Assembly: GCA_023664685.1 (NCBI GenBank)
Contig: JAMPFC010000002.1
Location: forward strand, 25,595 to 89,594
DNA from: Roseburia sp.
Lineage (GTDB): Bacteria; Bacillota; Clostridia; Lachnospirales; Lachnospiraceae
Reading direction: 5' to 3'
Length of the DNA: 64,000 nucleotides
Below the pieces are notes generated by a model that worked only from the letters and a program-made list of their open reading frames with translations, did not search any database and had not been told where the DNA came from. Positions within the stretch are counted from its first letter, which is position 1; each line of letters opens with the position of its first letter. The position numbers were made by a program, and so were the translations under genes. Shown piece after piece: positions 1-7,656 of this stretch.

Positions 1-1
1 T

Positions 2-769
2 ATGCTCGGGGTCTTTCAGGGAACCGGGAAAATCAAGCGGCTTGGCTCCGTCCGGAGTGCCAGACATTATTTTGTGAGCTTTGCGAGTGAATGGAATGCG
101 ATCTTTTGCCATTTTGGGCAGACGTCATATGCGATCTCCAAGATGGAGGAGCTTGGCATCAATAACTTAAGCGGCCTCTCTGCGATCGGCGGCGTGGTGT
201 ACAAAAGGGATAATTCGCTCAAAGCCCCGCACAATGTATTTACGTCCGGCGACAAGATGCGCAAGGGGGCGAAACAGCTTGGCTATTCGCTCAAATTTAA
301 TGAGAAAAAGATGGCAAAACATTTTGATTTTTATGAAGAGGATACCGAGCTTTCGTCTGAGGACAAGGCGACCTATGTGTATCTGCCATTTTCCGCCTAC
401 TCGACATGTTATCTGAAATATGATGAGAAGTCAAAAGAATACAAAAAATTTGAATACAAGACAAAGCATAAAGATCATAAAAATAATAAGCAGCTTTCTT
501 TTAAAAATGTGATCATCCAGCTTGTCAAGGAAACCAATATTGACCGGAATGGATATCAGCATTTGTATCTCCACAAGCGAAAAGGCGAGGGGTATTATAT
601 CACGAACGGAAAGCGCATGAAGATCAAATGGAGAAAGAATGAGGAAGAGGGAACGATGTGCTATTATGACATGGATGGAAATGTACTGAATATCAATCCG
701 GGTAAGACCTATATCGCGGCATATCCTACCAGTAGAAAGAAACTGATTTCATTTAAGAACAAAAAGTAA
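2..769 (+). CDS. DUF3048 (YerB-like) protein, 5' truncated by window edge
   Basis: The visible 255 residues match the DUF3048/YerB family of envelope proteins of unknown function. The family signature is present near the left edge: a GxGKIxRLGSVRSARHYF-type stretch, then SEWNAIFCHFG, which corresponds to the conserved 'GPVRSAR..F' and 'HxGxS' region. The first methionine in the window falls inside this conserved block, so the true start, and probably a lipoprotein signal, lies upstream. The C-terminal half is Lys/Tyr-rich and ends in ISFKNKK. The next gene starts 15 bp downstream in the same direction, so the two may be co-transcribed. The family call is fairly sure; the role is unknown. Confidence 0.75.
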   Translation: MLGVFQGTGKIKRLGSVRSARHYFVSFASEWNAIFCHFGQTSYAISKMEELGINNLSGLSAIGGVVYKRDNSLKAPHNVFTSGDKMRKGAKQLGYSLKFNEKKMAKHFDFYEEDTELSSEDKATYVYLPFSAYSTCYLKYDEKSKEYKKFEYKTKHKDHKNNKQLSFKNVIIQLVKETNIDRNGYQHLYLHKRKGEGYYITNGKRMKIKWRKNEEEGTMCYYDMDGNVLNINPGKTYIAAYPTSRKKLISFKNKK

Positions 770-784
770 CAGAAAGGTGCCTGT

Positions 785-2458
785 ATGAGTACACACGGTC
801 AGGGAGAGAACAAAAACGCAGATTTTTTGAAACACGGAAGCATATTGGCGATGGCGTCCCTTATTGTACGTTTTATCGGTATGATCTACCGGATTCCAAT
901 GTCCAATATACTTGGCGAAGAGGGAAATGGTATTTATGCGGTGGCATTTGATATTTATGACATCATACTGATCATATCCTCTTACAGCCTGCCGCTTGCG
1001 CTTTCCAAGATCATTTCTGCCCAGAATATGAGACGTGAGTATAAAAATATCGGAAAGACATTCCGGCTTGCGCTTATTTTTGCTGTCGTTTCGGGCGGTG
1101 TATTTGGAACAGCTCTGTTTGTGTGTGCGGATTTGATCGAGACCCATATTTATCCGGATTATGCCGGAGTGCATATTCCTCTGCGGGTACTCGCGCCTAC
1201 GATTTTTATCGTTGCGCTTCTCGGGGTGTTCCGGGGATTTTTCCAAGGGAAAAAAACAATGGTTCCGACTGCGGTCTCACAGGTGCTTGAGCAGGTGGTA
1301 AACGCAGTTGTGAGCGTACTGGCGGCGTGGTTGTTTATCAAGTGGAATGTGGACAGCCTCCAAAAGAGCGCATGGGGGGCGGCAGGAGGTACGCTTGGTA
1401 CGTGTCTGGGAGCGCTCACAGCACTTTTTCTTGTCGTATTTGTCTATTATATATACCGGCCGGTTCAGAAAAAACTTGAGCGGCGGGATAAAGGGAGACG
1501 TCTTTATTCCACCGGACATATTTACCGCCTTTTATTTCTCACGATACTGCCGATCATACTGAGCCAGACGGTATATCAGGTGAGCGGCCTGATCGATTAT
1601 TATTTATTTGGTGACGTTCTGGGCAGCAAAGGGATCGACTCCGTGACGATAAAATCGCTGATCGGTGTATACAGTTCCAAATACCGGACGCTGACCAGTG
1701 TTCCGATCGCCATTTCCACGTCGATCGCCTCGTCAATGATCCCAAGCGCGGTGGCGGCATTTACGAAACGGGATACCGCCCAGCTTAAGAGCAATATCCT
1801 TTCCGGCATCAAATTTAATATGATCATTGCCTTTCCGTGTGCGATGGGCTATACGGTTCTCGGGCAGGCGATCGTAAGACTTCTTTTCCCATCCTCAAAT
1901 TATGTGCTGGGGGGGCATCTTATGCTTGCCGGTTCAGCGGCGATCATTTTTTATGCGGTATCCAACGTGACAGGAGGTGCCTTGCAAAGTATTGACAAGA
2001 TGCATATTCCGGTTGTCAACTCGGCGATTTCCCTTGTGCTGCATGTGGGCATTGTCATATCCCTGCTTAAGTTTACCGATTTTGGGATCTATGCGCTGAT
2101 CGTCGGAAATGTTACATTTCCGGTCGTCGTCGGCATATTAAATATCATATGTCTCAAACGTTATATTCCGTCGTTCCATTTGAAACCGCTCAAGACATTT
2201 TTTGTTCCGCTGTCGGCTTCCCTCTGGATGACGATCGCAGTACTTCTCACTTATACGCTGTCTGACCGTCTGTTTGAGAATGTGATGGGCGGGTATACAG
2301 CGAATGCGGCAGCAGTCCTGCTTTCGATCGTGATCGCTGTATTTGTGTATTTTGTCGTATTCCTCAAATTAAAAGGGATGACAAAACAGGAGATGTTTGA
2401 CTTCCCGATGGGAAGGCGGCTCTACCTTGTGGCAGTGCGTTTAAAGCTTATGAAATAG
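785..2458 (+). CDS. SpoVB/MurJ-like polysaccharide flippase (MOP superfamily)
   Basis: A 557-residue polytopic membrane protein with about 14 hydrophobic segments. The N-terminus reads FLKHGSILAMASLIVRFIGM and soon after IPMSNILGEEGNGIY, the pattern of the SpoVB/YtgP/MurJ group, which flips lipid-linked peptidoglycan or polysaccharide precursors across the membrane. Length fits the family (500-560). The ATG start follows an AAAGGTG site. The 3' end overlaps the convergent carboxypeptidase gene by 18 bp, so the two mRNAs share antisense complementarity. Neighbouring cell-wall genes support a role in envelope assembly. Whether it is a MurJ equivalent or sporulation-specific SpoVB cannot be decided from sequence. 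Confidence 0.82.
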   Translation: MSTHGQGENKNADFLKHGSILAMASLIVRFIGMIYRIPMSNILGEEGNGIYAVAFDIYDIILIISSYSLPLALSKIISAQNMRREYKNIGKTFRLALIFAVVSGGVFGTALFVCADLIETHIYPDYAGVHIPLRVLAPTIFIVALLGVFRGFFQGKKTMVPTAVSQVLEQVVNAVVSVLAAWLFIKWNVDSLQKSAWGAAGGTLGTCLGALTALFLVVFVYYIYRPVQKKLERRDKGRRLYSTGHIYRLLFLTILPIILSQTVYQVSGLIDYYLFGDVLGSKGIDSVTIKSLIGVYSSKYRTLTSVPIAISTSIASSMIPSAVAAFTKRDTAQLKSNILSGIKFNMIIAFPCAMGYTVLGQAIVRLLFPSSNYVLGGHLMLAGSAAIIFYAVSNVTGGALQSIDKMHIPVVNSAISLVLHVGIVISLLKFTDFGIYALIVGNVTFPVVVGILNIICLKRYIPSFHLKPLKTFFVPLSASLWMTIAVLLTYTLSDRLFENVMGGYTANAAAVLLSIVIAVFVYFVVFLKLKGMTKQEMFDFPMGRRLYLVAVRLKLMK

Positions 2459-3652
2459 TTTTTTCAGCACCTCCAGAAAATAGTCAGGAAATCCGGCTTC
2501 TTCAATGTCTTCTCCGGCTACGATGGGGATGCTTCCGATCGGTTGATCTTCGTAAAAGTAATCGGCTTTTCCGATTTGGGCGCCTTTTTTCAGGGGCGCT
2601 TTTATTTCGTCCGGATACGTGATCGTCCGTTTGATCTGTTCCGGGTCGGCTCCGTTTGTAAAAACGTAGGAGAATACTGAGGCGGGCGCGGTAGAGACGG
2701 TATCTTTTGTGCCGCCCTGTACTGTGACCTCCTCCATGAGATTGACAAGTTCTTTGTCTTTATAAATGCTGCAGTTTGCAAACCCATAATCTAAAAGGGA
2801 CTGTGCTTCAGAAAACCGCTTTTTATGGTCGGGGGCGGCCATGATGACAGCGATCAGATCCATGTCATTCCGTTTGGCTGTTGCACTCAGGCAATACTTG
2901 GCTTTTGAGGTAGAGCCTGTTTTCAGGCCGGTGATACCGTCGTAAAAGCGCACAAGTTTGTTTGTATTTGTGAGGCCAAATTCCGAATCGCCTTTTTTGG
3001 TTTTATGGATGATCTTATCCATCCATACAGTGGAATAATTGCTGATCTCCGGGTGTCTGGTGATCAACTCCCTTGACATAAGGGCAACGTCATAGGCGCT
3101 GGAATAGTGGCCGGATTTGATATCGTCGTCTAAGCCGGTACAGTTTTTAAAGTTCGTGTGCTGCATGCCGAGTTCTTGTGCTTTTTCATTCATTTTTTTT
3201 ACAAAGGCTTCTTCGGAACCGGCTATTTTTTCCGCCATAGCGACAGCGGCGTCATTTGCGCTTGCGATCGTGATGCATTTGATCATGTCGTTTACGGTCT
3301 GGGTTTCGTTTGGCTCAAGGAATACCTGAGAGCCGCCCATACTGGCGGCGTATTCGCTGACACTGACGCTGTCCTCCAGTGTTATTTTTTTGCTGTCCAA
3401 TGCCTCGAAAATAAGGTTCAGGGTCATGATTTTTGTAATGCTTGCCGGGACGAGTTCCTTATCTTTGTCCTTTTCAAAGATGATCTCCCCGGTAGAGCCT
3501 TCCAAAAGGACAGCAGAGACAGCCGACACCTCCACAGCGCTGCCGGATACGGCTTTTTCTTCCGCAAGTATTTCTGTTTCCGCCATCGGCGAAAATGGGA
3601 ATATGTATATAAAAGAAATCAAAGAAAGAAACAAAAAAATTAGTTTTTTCAT
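2441..3652 (-). CDS. D-alanyl-D-alanine carboxypeptidase (peptidase S11, DacA/DacF type)
   Basis: 403 residues with a signal peptide (MKKLIFLFLSLISF...). All three S11 penicillin-binding motifs are present: S71-x-x-K74 (SITK), S131-A-N133 and K244-T-G246. A C-terminal beta-domain typical of PBP5/DacF follows (about residues 290-385). The enzyme would remove the terminal D-Ala from peptidoglycan stem peptides outside the membrane. The ATG follows a GAGAGGGAG site. The mature N-terminus carries the pentapeptide-like stretch AVSGSAVEVSAVSAV, the same VSGSAV element that is repeated in the lipoprotein array at 36.8-53.6 kb. Its 3' end overlaps the flippase gene convergently. Confidence 0.92.
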   Translation of the reverse strand: MKKLIFLFLSLISFIYIFPFSPMAETEILAEEKAVSGSAVEVSAVSAVLLEGSTGEIIFEKDKDKELVPASITKIMTLNLIFEALDSKKITLEDSVSVSEYAASMGGSQVFLEPNETQTVNDMIKCITIASANDAAVAMAEKIAGSEEAFVKKMNEKAQELGMQHTNFKNCTGLDDDIKSGHYSSAYDVALMSRELITRHPEISNYSTVWMDKIIHKTKKGDSEFGLTNTNKLVRFYDGITGLKTGSTSKAKYCLSATAKRNDMDLIAVIMAAPDHKKRFSEAQSLLDYGFANCSIYKDKELVNLMEEVTVQGGTKDTVSTAPASVFSYVFTNGADPEQIKRTITYPDEIKAPLKKGAQIGKADYFYEDQPIGSIPIVAGEDIEEAGFPDYFLEVLKKLFHKL

Positions 3653-3747
3653 ACAGGAATGCTCCCTCTCATTTAGTCTATAGAAATATATGCAGAAAAA
3701 AAGGAAAAAAGACTACTGTTCGTGTGACTGCCGAGCTAGATGACAGA

Positions 3748-4077
3748 TCACTGCCTAGCGGAAACGACCCGAATCCGGCACCGGTACGTTTTTGAATCCT
3801 GCTTTACATAGATGATCGCTGTTCCGGGATTTCTCGCATGAACCGTTCCCGAGGAGGAGACAGAGGCGATCCGGAAATCGGAGGAAGAGTAAAAAGCAGT
3901 CCGTTTTATGCCCGTCAGTTTCAGATGGATGGTCTCTCCGGGTTTGAGCGTGGCGCTTTGTATGTTCAGATGCTTTTGTGAGATCAGGTTTGGTTTTTCC
4001 TGAAAGCCAAAGCGGGTGAAGGGGTAGAGGAAGCGGAGGGTGAGGAGAAAGAGCAGGACGAAGAGGAGTTTTTTCAT
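3748..4077 (-). CDS. Small exported protein with an Ig-like (BIG2-type) domain
   Basis: 109 residues from the methionine in MKKLLFVLLFLL; an ATG five codons upstream is less likely because the hydrophobic signal starts here. After the signal segment comes one bacterial Ig-like fold: LKPGETIHLKLTG, then SSSDFRIASVSSSGTVHARNPGTA and IYVKQ, a typical BIG2 pattern (S-D-x-x-I-A-S-V-S-x-x-G-x-V). No catalytic residues are visible. It is probably secreted or wall-associated. The start lies just 13 bp from the end of a long palindromic repeat (4090-4360), so any promoter or leader for this gene must lie in or beyond that repeat. Confidence 0.65.
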   Translation of the reverse strand: MKKLLFVLLFLLTLRFLYPFTRFGFQEKPNLISQKHLNIQSATLKPGETIHLKLTGIKRTAFYSSSDFRIASVSSSGTVHARNPGTAIIYVKQDSKTYRCRIRVVSARQ

Positions 4078-4089
4078 ACTGGATACCTG

Positions 4090-4360
4090 CACGGAAATCG
4101 ATTTTTATTGGGTGTTTTATAAGACCAGTGAATTTCGTAAAAAGGGGATATTACCGGATTTGGACCCGCTTTCGCTAGGTAAACATGTAGCGGTACTATG
4201 GCTGCAAGGTGCAAAAGATGCACTTCGTGCAATTTCTGCACCTTATACGCAGCCCAAGGACCAACACGTTTACAAGGTCCTCATCCGGTAATATGCCTTT
4301 TTTTACGAAATTTCCGTTGCTCTTTATAAATTGCACCCAATAAAAATTGATTTCTGTGTC
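4090..4360. repeat. Long imperfect palindrome, copy A of a dispersed repeat family
   Basis: The left arm (about 4090-4158) and right arm (about 4282-4359) are imperfect reverse complements. Both contain TTTTTATTGGGTG, AATTTCGTAAAAA and ATATTACCGGAT in the matching order. The arms continue inward through GGACC, TAAACATGTAG/ACACGTTTA and GGCTGCAAGGTGCA/GCACCTTATACGCAGCC to a centre near 4222. Read on the minus strand, its inner 120 bp closely matches 56962-57082 on the plus strand. No open frame explains it. It is a MITE-like or RNA-hairpin element. It lies between the divergent Ig-like and EAL-protein genes. Confidence 0.8.
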
Positions 4361-4419
4361 CTTTTTTATTATGGTATGCAAACCGGATATTCTGTGTTAA
4401 ACATGATTTAAGGAAAAAT

Positions 4420-4448
4420 TTGACTTTTTTGGCTCAGAATGATATGAT
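4420..4448 (+). promoter_or_regulatory. Sigma-A-type promoter of the EAL protein gene
   Basis: TTGACT (4420-4425) and TATGAT (4443-4448) are separated by 17 bp. They lie 54 bp upstream of the start codon and outside the palindromic repeat. Confidence 0.7.
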
Positions 4449-4502
4449 ATATTTCAGTTATTTTGGATGTTCTGGTTGTTTTAATATGGGAGAAGGGTTT
4501 TG

Positions 4503-6428
4503 ATGGAAAATGCTATCAGTTTTGATGTTGCTGCACTTATTTTATTGACGATTCTTTTAGTCTCGCGGATTTCACGCAAAATGACGCACGACCGATCCAA
4601 TCGTATATTTCTTGTGATTCTGCTGACGGCAATCGTCTCGGCAGTGTTTGATATTGTGTCGGTTTTTCTTGAACAGATGCATGATCCCAGCGAGGCGTTG
4701 GCATATGTTGCAAATGGCGGGTATTTGCTCGCACATTATCTCACAGCGCCGCTGTATCTCTTTTTTGTCATCAGCCTGACCGATACGTGGCACAAATTGG
4801 AGAAGAATAAGGTGCAGCAGATTTTACTAGTGCTGCCTCTGGCGGTAGTACTGGCTGCGTTTGTGATGAATATAGGAAACCACCTTGTCTTTTCTGTCGA
4901 GAATGGCTACGAGAGGGGGCCAATGTTTGGCGTCCTGTACATAACGACGATCTTGTATGTCATTTTTGACATTTTTTATATTGTCCGTTACCGTAAATTA
5001 TTTAGCCCGGGAAAAATCGTTGCTTTCGGTGCGGTTATCCCGATCAATGTGGCGGCGATGCTGATCCAGTTTTTTTATCCGTCTATGCTGATCGAACTGT
5101 TTTGCGGGGCTGTGGGTCTGCTGATCATGAGCATTGGTCTTCAGCGGGCGGAGGATTATGTGGATACGTTTACCCATCTTATGAAACATAGTGCCTATGT
5201 GCATGATATGAAACGCTCATTTTTCAATGAAAAACATGTCTATATTATTATGCTCAATATTTCAAATTTTCAGAGGATTCAGACGATAATCGGATTTGAC
5301 TCGGCAAGGGAGGCGTTGGAGATCGTTGCGGAGAAGATGCGCAAACTGAACCGGAAAATGTATGGCGCGGCAGATCTCTACTATCTTGACAATGGCAGGT
5401 TCCGAATGGTTTTTCGTGAAAATAAGCAGGCTCAAGCAGAGGCGGTCGCAGAGGCATTGAATCAGGAGTTGAAAGATCAGATCAGTTTTCAGGGATTAAA
5501 TATCAGTTTTATCTCGTATATCATGCTGGCTCGCTGTCCGGAGGAGATCAAAGACTTTAAAACGCTTATGACTTTTGGTTCGGATTTTCATTTGAAAAAT
5601 TATTATACCGGACAGGTCATGTTTGCCAGTAAGCTCTATGACGGAAATCAGCTTGAAGTTCAGAATAATATTGATTTTATCATTGAACATGCGCTTGAGA
5701 ATGAGAGCTTTCAGGTATATTACCAACCGATTTATTCAACGCAGCAGAAGCGTTTTATGTCTGCCGAGGCATTGCTCCGGCTGTTTGATCCACAGCATGG
5801 GTTTATTTCACCGGAACTTTTGGTTACTGCGGCGGAAAAGAGCGGTGCCATCCACCGCATCGGAGAGTTTGTGTTTGAAAAGGTCTGCCGGTTCATCGCC
5901 AGTGATGAGTTTACGGAATTGGGACTTGATTATATCGAGATCAATTTGTCTGTGGCACAGCTTATGAAGGAGGATTTGGCAGATACCCTGCTCTCTATTA
6001 TGGAGAGATACGGTGTTTTGCCGGAGCAGATCAATCTTGAGGTGACAGAGAGTGCAACCGCTTATCAGCAGAAGGTTATGTTTGAGAATTTTGAGAAGCT
6101 TTCCGAGGCAGGACTTAGTTTTTCGTTGGATGATTATGGAACAGGCTACTCGAATGTAAAGCGTATGATCGAGCTGCCATTAAAGATCATTAAACTGGAT
6201 AAGTCCTTTGCCGATGAGAAGAACAATCCGAAGATGTGGATCGTGATAAAAAATACGGTCAAAATGTTAAAGGACATGAATATGGAAGTTGTGGTGGAGG
6301 GCGTGGAGACGCAGGAAACTTTGGATGTGTTTTCGGATTTAAAGTGCGATTTTATTCAGGGATATTTCTTTTCAAAACCGCTTCCAAGGAAAGATTTTGT
6401 GGCATTTATAGCAAATGCAAAAACTTAA
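4503..6428 (+). CDS. Membrane-bound EAL-domain c-di-GMP phosphodiesterase with degenerate GGDEF
   Basis: 641 residues. The first ~215 form about seven membrane helices. A GGDEF-like domain follows (about 225-360), but the signature position reads YLDNGRFRMVF, so cyclase activity is unlikely. The C-terminal EAL domain (about 380-635) keeps the catalytic set: EALLR near residue 422, EINLS, EVTES, DDYGTGYSN near 542, KLDKSF, EGVE and QGYFFSKP. It should therefore hydrolyse c-di-GMP at the membrane, with the GGDEF-like part perhaps acting as a GTP sensor. The ATG at 4503 sits better behind AGAAGGG than the TTG at 4500. Its stop overlaps the convergent downstream gene by 4 bp. Confidence 0.88.
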   Translation: MENAISFDVAALILLTILLVSRISRKMTHDRSNRIFLVILLTAIVSAVFDIVSVFLEQMHDPSEALAYVANGGYLLAHYLTAPLYLFFVISLTDTWHKLEKNKVQQILLVLPLAVVLAAFVMNIGNHLVFSVENGYERGPMFGVLYITTILYVIFDIFYIVRYRKLFSPGKIVAFGAVIPINVAAMLIQFFYPSMLIELFCGAVGLLIMSIGLQRAEDYVDTFTHLMKHSAYVHDMKRSFFNEKHVYIIMLNISNFQRIQTIIGFDSAREALEIVAEKMRKLNRKMYGAADLYYLDNGRFRMVFRENKQAQAEAVAEALNQELKDQISFQGLNISFISYIMLARCPEEIKDFKTLMTFGSDFHLKNYYTGQVMFASKLYDGNQLEVQNNIDFIIEHALENESFQVYYQPIYSTQQKRFMSAEALLRLFDPQHGFISPELLVTAAEKSGAIHRIGEFVFEKVCRFIASDEFTELGLDYIEINLSVAQLMKEDLADTLLSIMERYGVLPEQINLEVTESATAYQQKVMFENFEKLSEAGLSFSLDDYGTGYSNVKRMIELPLKIIKLDKSFADEKNNPKMWIVIKNTVKMLKDMNMEVVVEGVETQETLDVFSDLKCDFIQGYFFSKPLPRKDFVAFIANAKT

Positions 6429-7063
6429 AACAACTGACTTCGGTCATACCGTGAGACGATCTGGGTGATGGATTCTTCGCCCAGAACATCATATTTATTT
6501 TGCAAAAATGTTTTCATGAGACCCGATCTCTCCGCTAAAGAATGTGCAGTTGGATGAGAATAGAACCACGAAAGATCGCTGTACAGCAGTTCAAAAAATT
6601 TTCTTGTGTCAGCATCAAAATCGGACTTTGAGATATATTCCTTTTTATATGCCCCTTTATAACGCGGATGATGGAAGGGTTCAAAGGGGACATATTTGTA
6701 ATAAGAAAACCGTTCCCCTTCGTCAGAAATGGTGAGAAGATGTGTTTCCTTGATAAAGTCATCGAGCATATCCGGATTCAGGGTTAAAGGCGGCAGTTTG
6801 GTAGGCGGCAGATGCTCGCGGTTATCGGCAAGCATTTGTTCATAAGCCTGTTCTTTTTGTTTTTTCGTTCCGTATTTTTCGATATGTTTGTCCGTTGTTT
6901 TTCTAAAGTGAAGATCAAGCGAGGGCTTTCCTGTTTTTTTTCCATCTAGTACAAAATCCATAACCAGATGTATATATAATTTGTAAATATTTTTGAAGAA
7001 AATATAAAACAGCGTGAATATTAAAAAAATAAGTATAAGAATACCGATGCATTTTTGCAGCAT
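6425..7063 (-). CDS. Uncharacterised membrane-anchored protein
   Basis: 212 residues from the ATG at 7063, chosen because GGGAGG lies 10 nt upstream. A longer frame starting at 7138 would run through a terminator hairpin. The N-terminus has one strong membrane helix (LILIFLIFTLFYIFF), followed by a charged soluble region rich in Lys, Tyr, His and Pro, with LPPTKLPPLTLNPDMLDDF in the middle. No known family is recognised. The topology suggests a type II-anchored protein facing outward or a cytoplasmic tail after a short N-terminus. It overlaps the end of the EAL gene convergently by 4 bp. Confidence 0.6.
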   Translation of the reverse strand: MLQKCIGILILIFLIFTLFYIFFKNIYKLYIHLVMDFVLDGKKTGKPSLDLHFRKTTDKHIEKYGTKKQKEQAYEQMLADNREHLPPTKLPPLTLNPDMLDDFIKETHLLTISDEGERFSYYKYVPFEPFHHPRYKGAYKKEYISKSDFDADTRKFFELLYSDLSWFYSHPTAHSLAERSGLMKTFLQNKYDVLGEESITQIVSRYDRSQLF

Positions 7064-7130
7064 GATGCGGAAACCTCCCGGGGAATTGAAAAATGTCTTT
7101 ACGTTTTGCAGGTAGCTATATATACATAGA

Positions 7131-7226
7131 AAAACCACCCCAAAACTTTGACCAGTAGCGGGGTGATTTTTTCATTTCAATACAGGTCAACCCACCTTGT
7201 GGGCGGTTGTTCCTTCTTTCTTAACT
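7131..7226 (-). ncRNA. Candidate small RNA (about 95 nt) with own promoter and terminator
   Basis: On the minus strand a consensus promoter (7233-7261) is followed by a stretch with no gene. It contains a small hairpin (CCCAC/GTGGG with CAA/TTG flanks, about 7189-7206) and ends in a hairpin CACCCC...GGGGTG followed by GGTTTTT (about 7131-7168). The arrangement and the 'CCGCCCAC' and 'CACCCC..CTACTGG' elements recall antisense RNAs of holin-like type I toxin-antitoxin loci in Firmicutes. No hydrophobic toxin frame is visible opposite it. It could equally be an orphan regulatory RNA. Confidence 0.5.
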
Positions 7227-7232
7227 ATTTTT

Positions 7233-7261
7233 ATTATAACATGTTGTTCCTGAGTTTTCAA
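7233..7261 (-). promoter_or_regulatory. Strong sigma-A-type promoter of the candidate small RNA
   Basis: Read on the minus strand: TTGAAA (7261-7256), 17-bp spacer, perfect TATAAT (7238-7233). Transcription would start near 7226 and run leftward into the hairpins at 7131-7206. Confidence 0.65.
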
Positions 7262-7601
7262 GAGAAACTTTTTAGCTGATTTTTAACTCAAATTAATTTC
7301 GCTATAAGCATTTTCGCTGAAGGCGAGGGCGCAGACAATTCCGATTCGTACACGCTTCCGTTTTTTGCGAGTTTCCTGCTTCTGTTATCACTTCCTTCAA
7401 TGTTAGGTTTACCAGAATGATTATACCTTAAAATATCTTCATTTTTTAAATCCTGCACACTGTATACTTTTTGATGGATATTATAATTAAAGTCAAAGGT
7501 TGGTAGAAAGGTTTCCATATATTCGTAATATGAGAGTCTGACAAATTGTGAATGCTAAAAAATAACGCAAAAACGATAGTAGATATTAATGCTATTGCTA
7601 A
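7262..7601. other. Gene-poor stretch before the accessory cluster
   Basis: No supported gene. A 76-codon minus-strand frame (7288-7518) has no ribosome binding site and no recognised domain. Base composition becomes markedly AT-rich here and stays so for most of the next 20 kb, which suggests the left border of an acquired region. Confidence 0.4.
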
Positions 7602-7639
7602 TTGTGGCGTGATTTTGGTTTTGGTATAATTTGACCAAA
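7602..7639 (+). promoter_or_regulatory. Promoter with overlapping inverted repeat upstream of the acyl-carrier cluster
   Basis: TTGTGG (7602-7607), 17-bp spacer, TATAAT (7625-7630). The -10 box lies inside an inverted repeat TTTGGT-N8-ACCAAA (about 7620-7639), a plausible operator. The first gene starts 18-27 bp downstream with AAGGAGGA. Confidence 0.55.
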
Positions 7640-7656
7640 TACAAGGAGGATGCGTG

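Noticed and set aside
5160-5580. Active diguanylate cyclase domain in the EAL protein
   Set aside because: The GGDEF position reads DNGRF, so the active site is missing.
7070-7140. Holin-like type I toxin opposite the candidate small RNA
   Set aside because: The only plus-strand frame (MSLRFAGSYIYIEKPP...) lacks the hydrophobic helix such toxins need.
7288-7518. 76-codon minus-strand frame as a gene
   Set aside because: No ribosome binding site, no recognised domain, compositionally odd end; not supportable.
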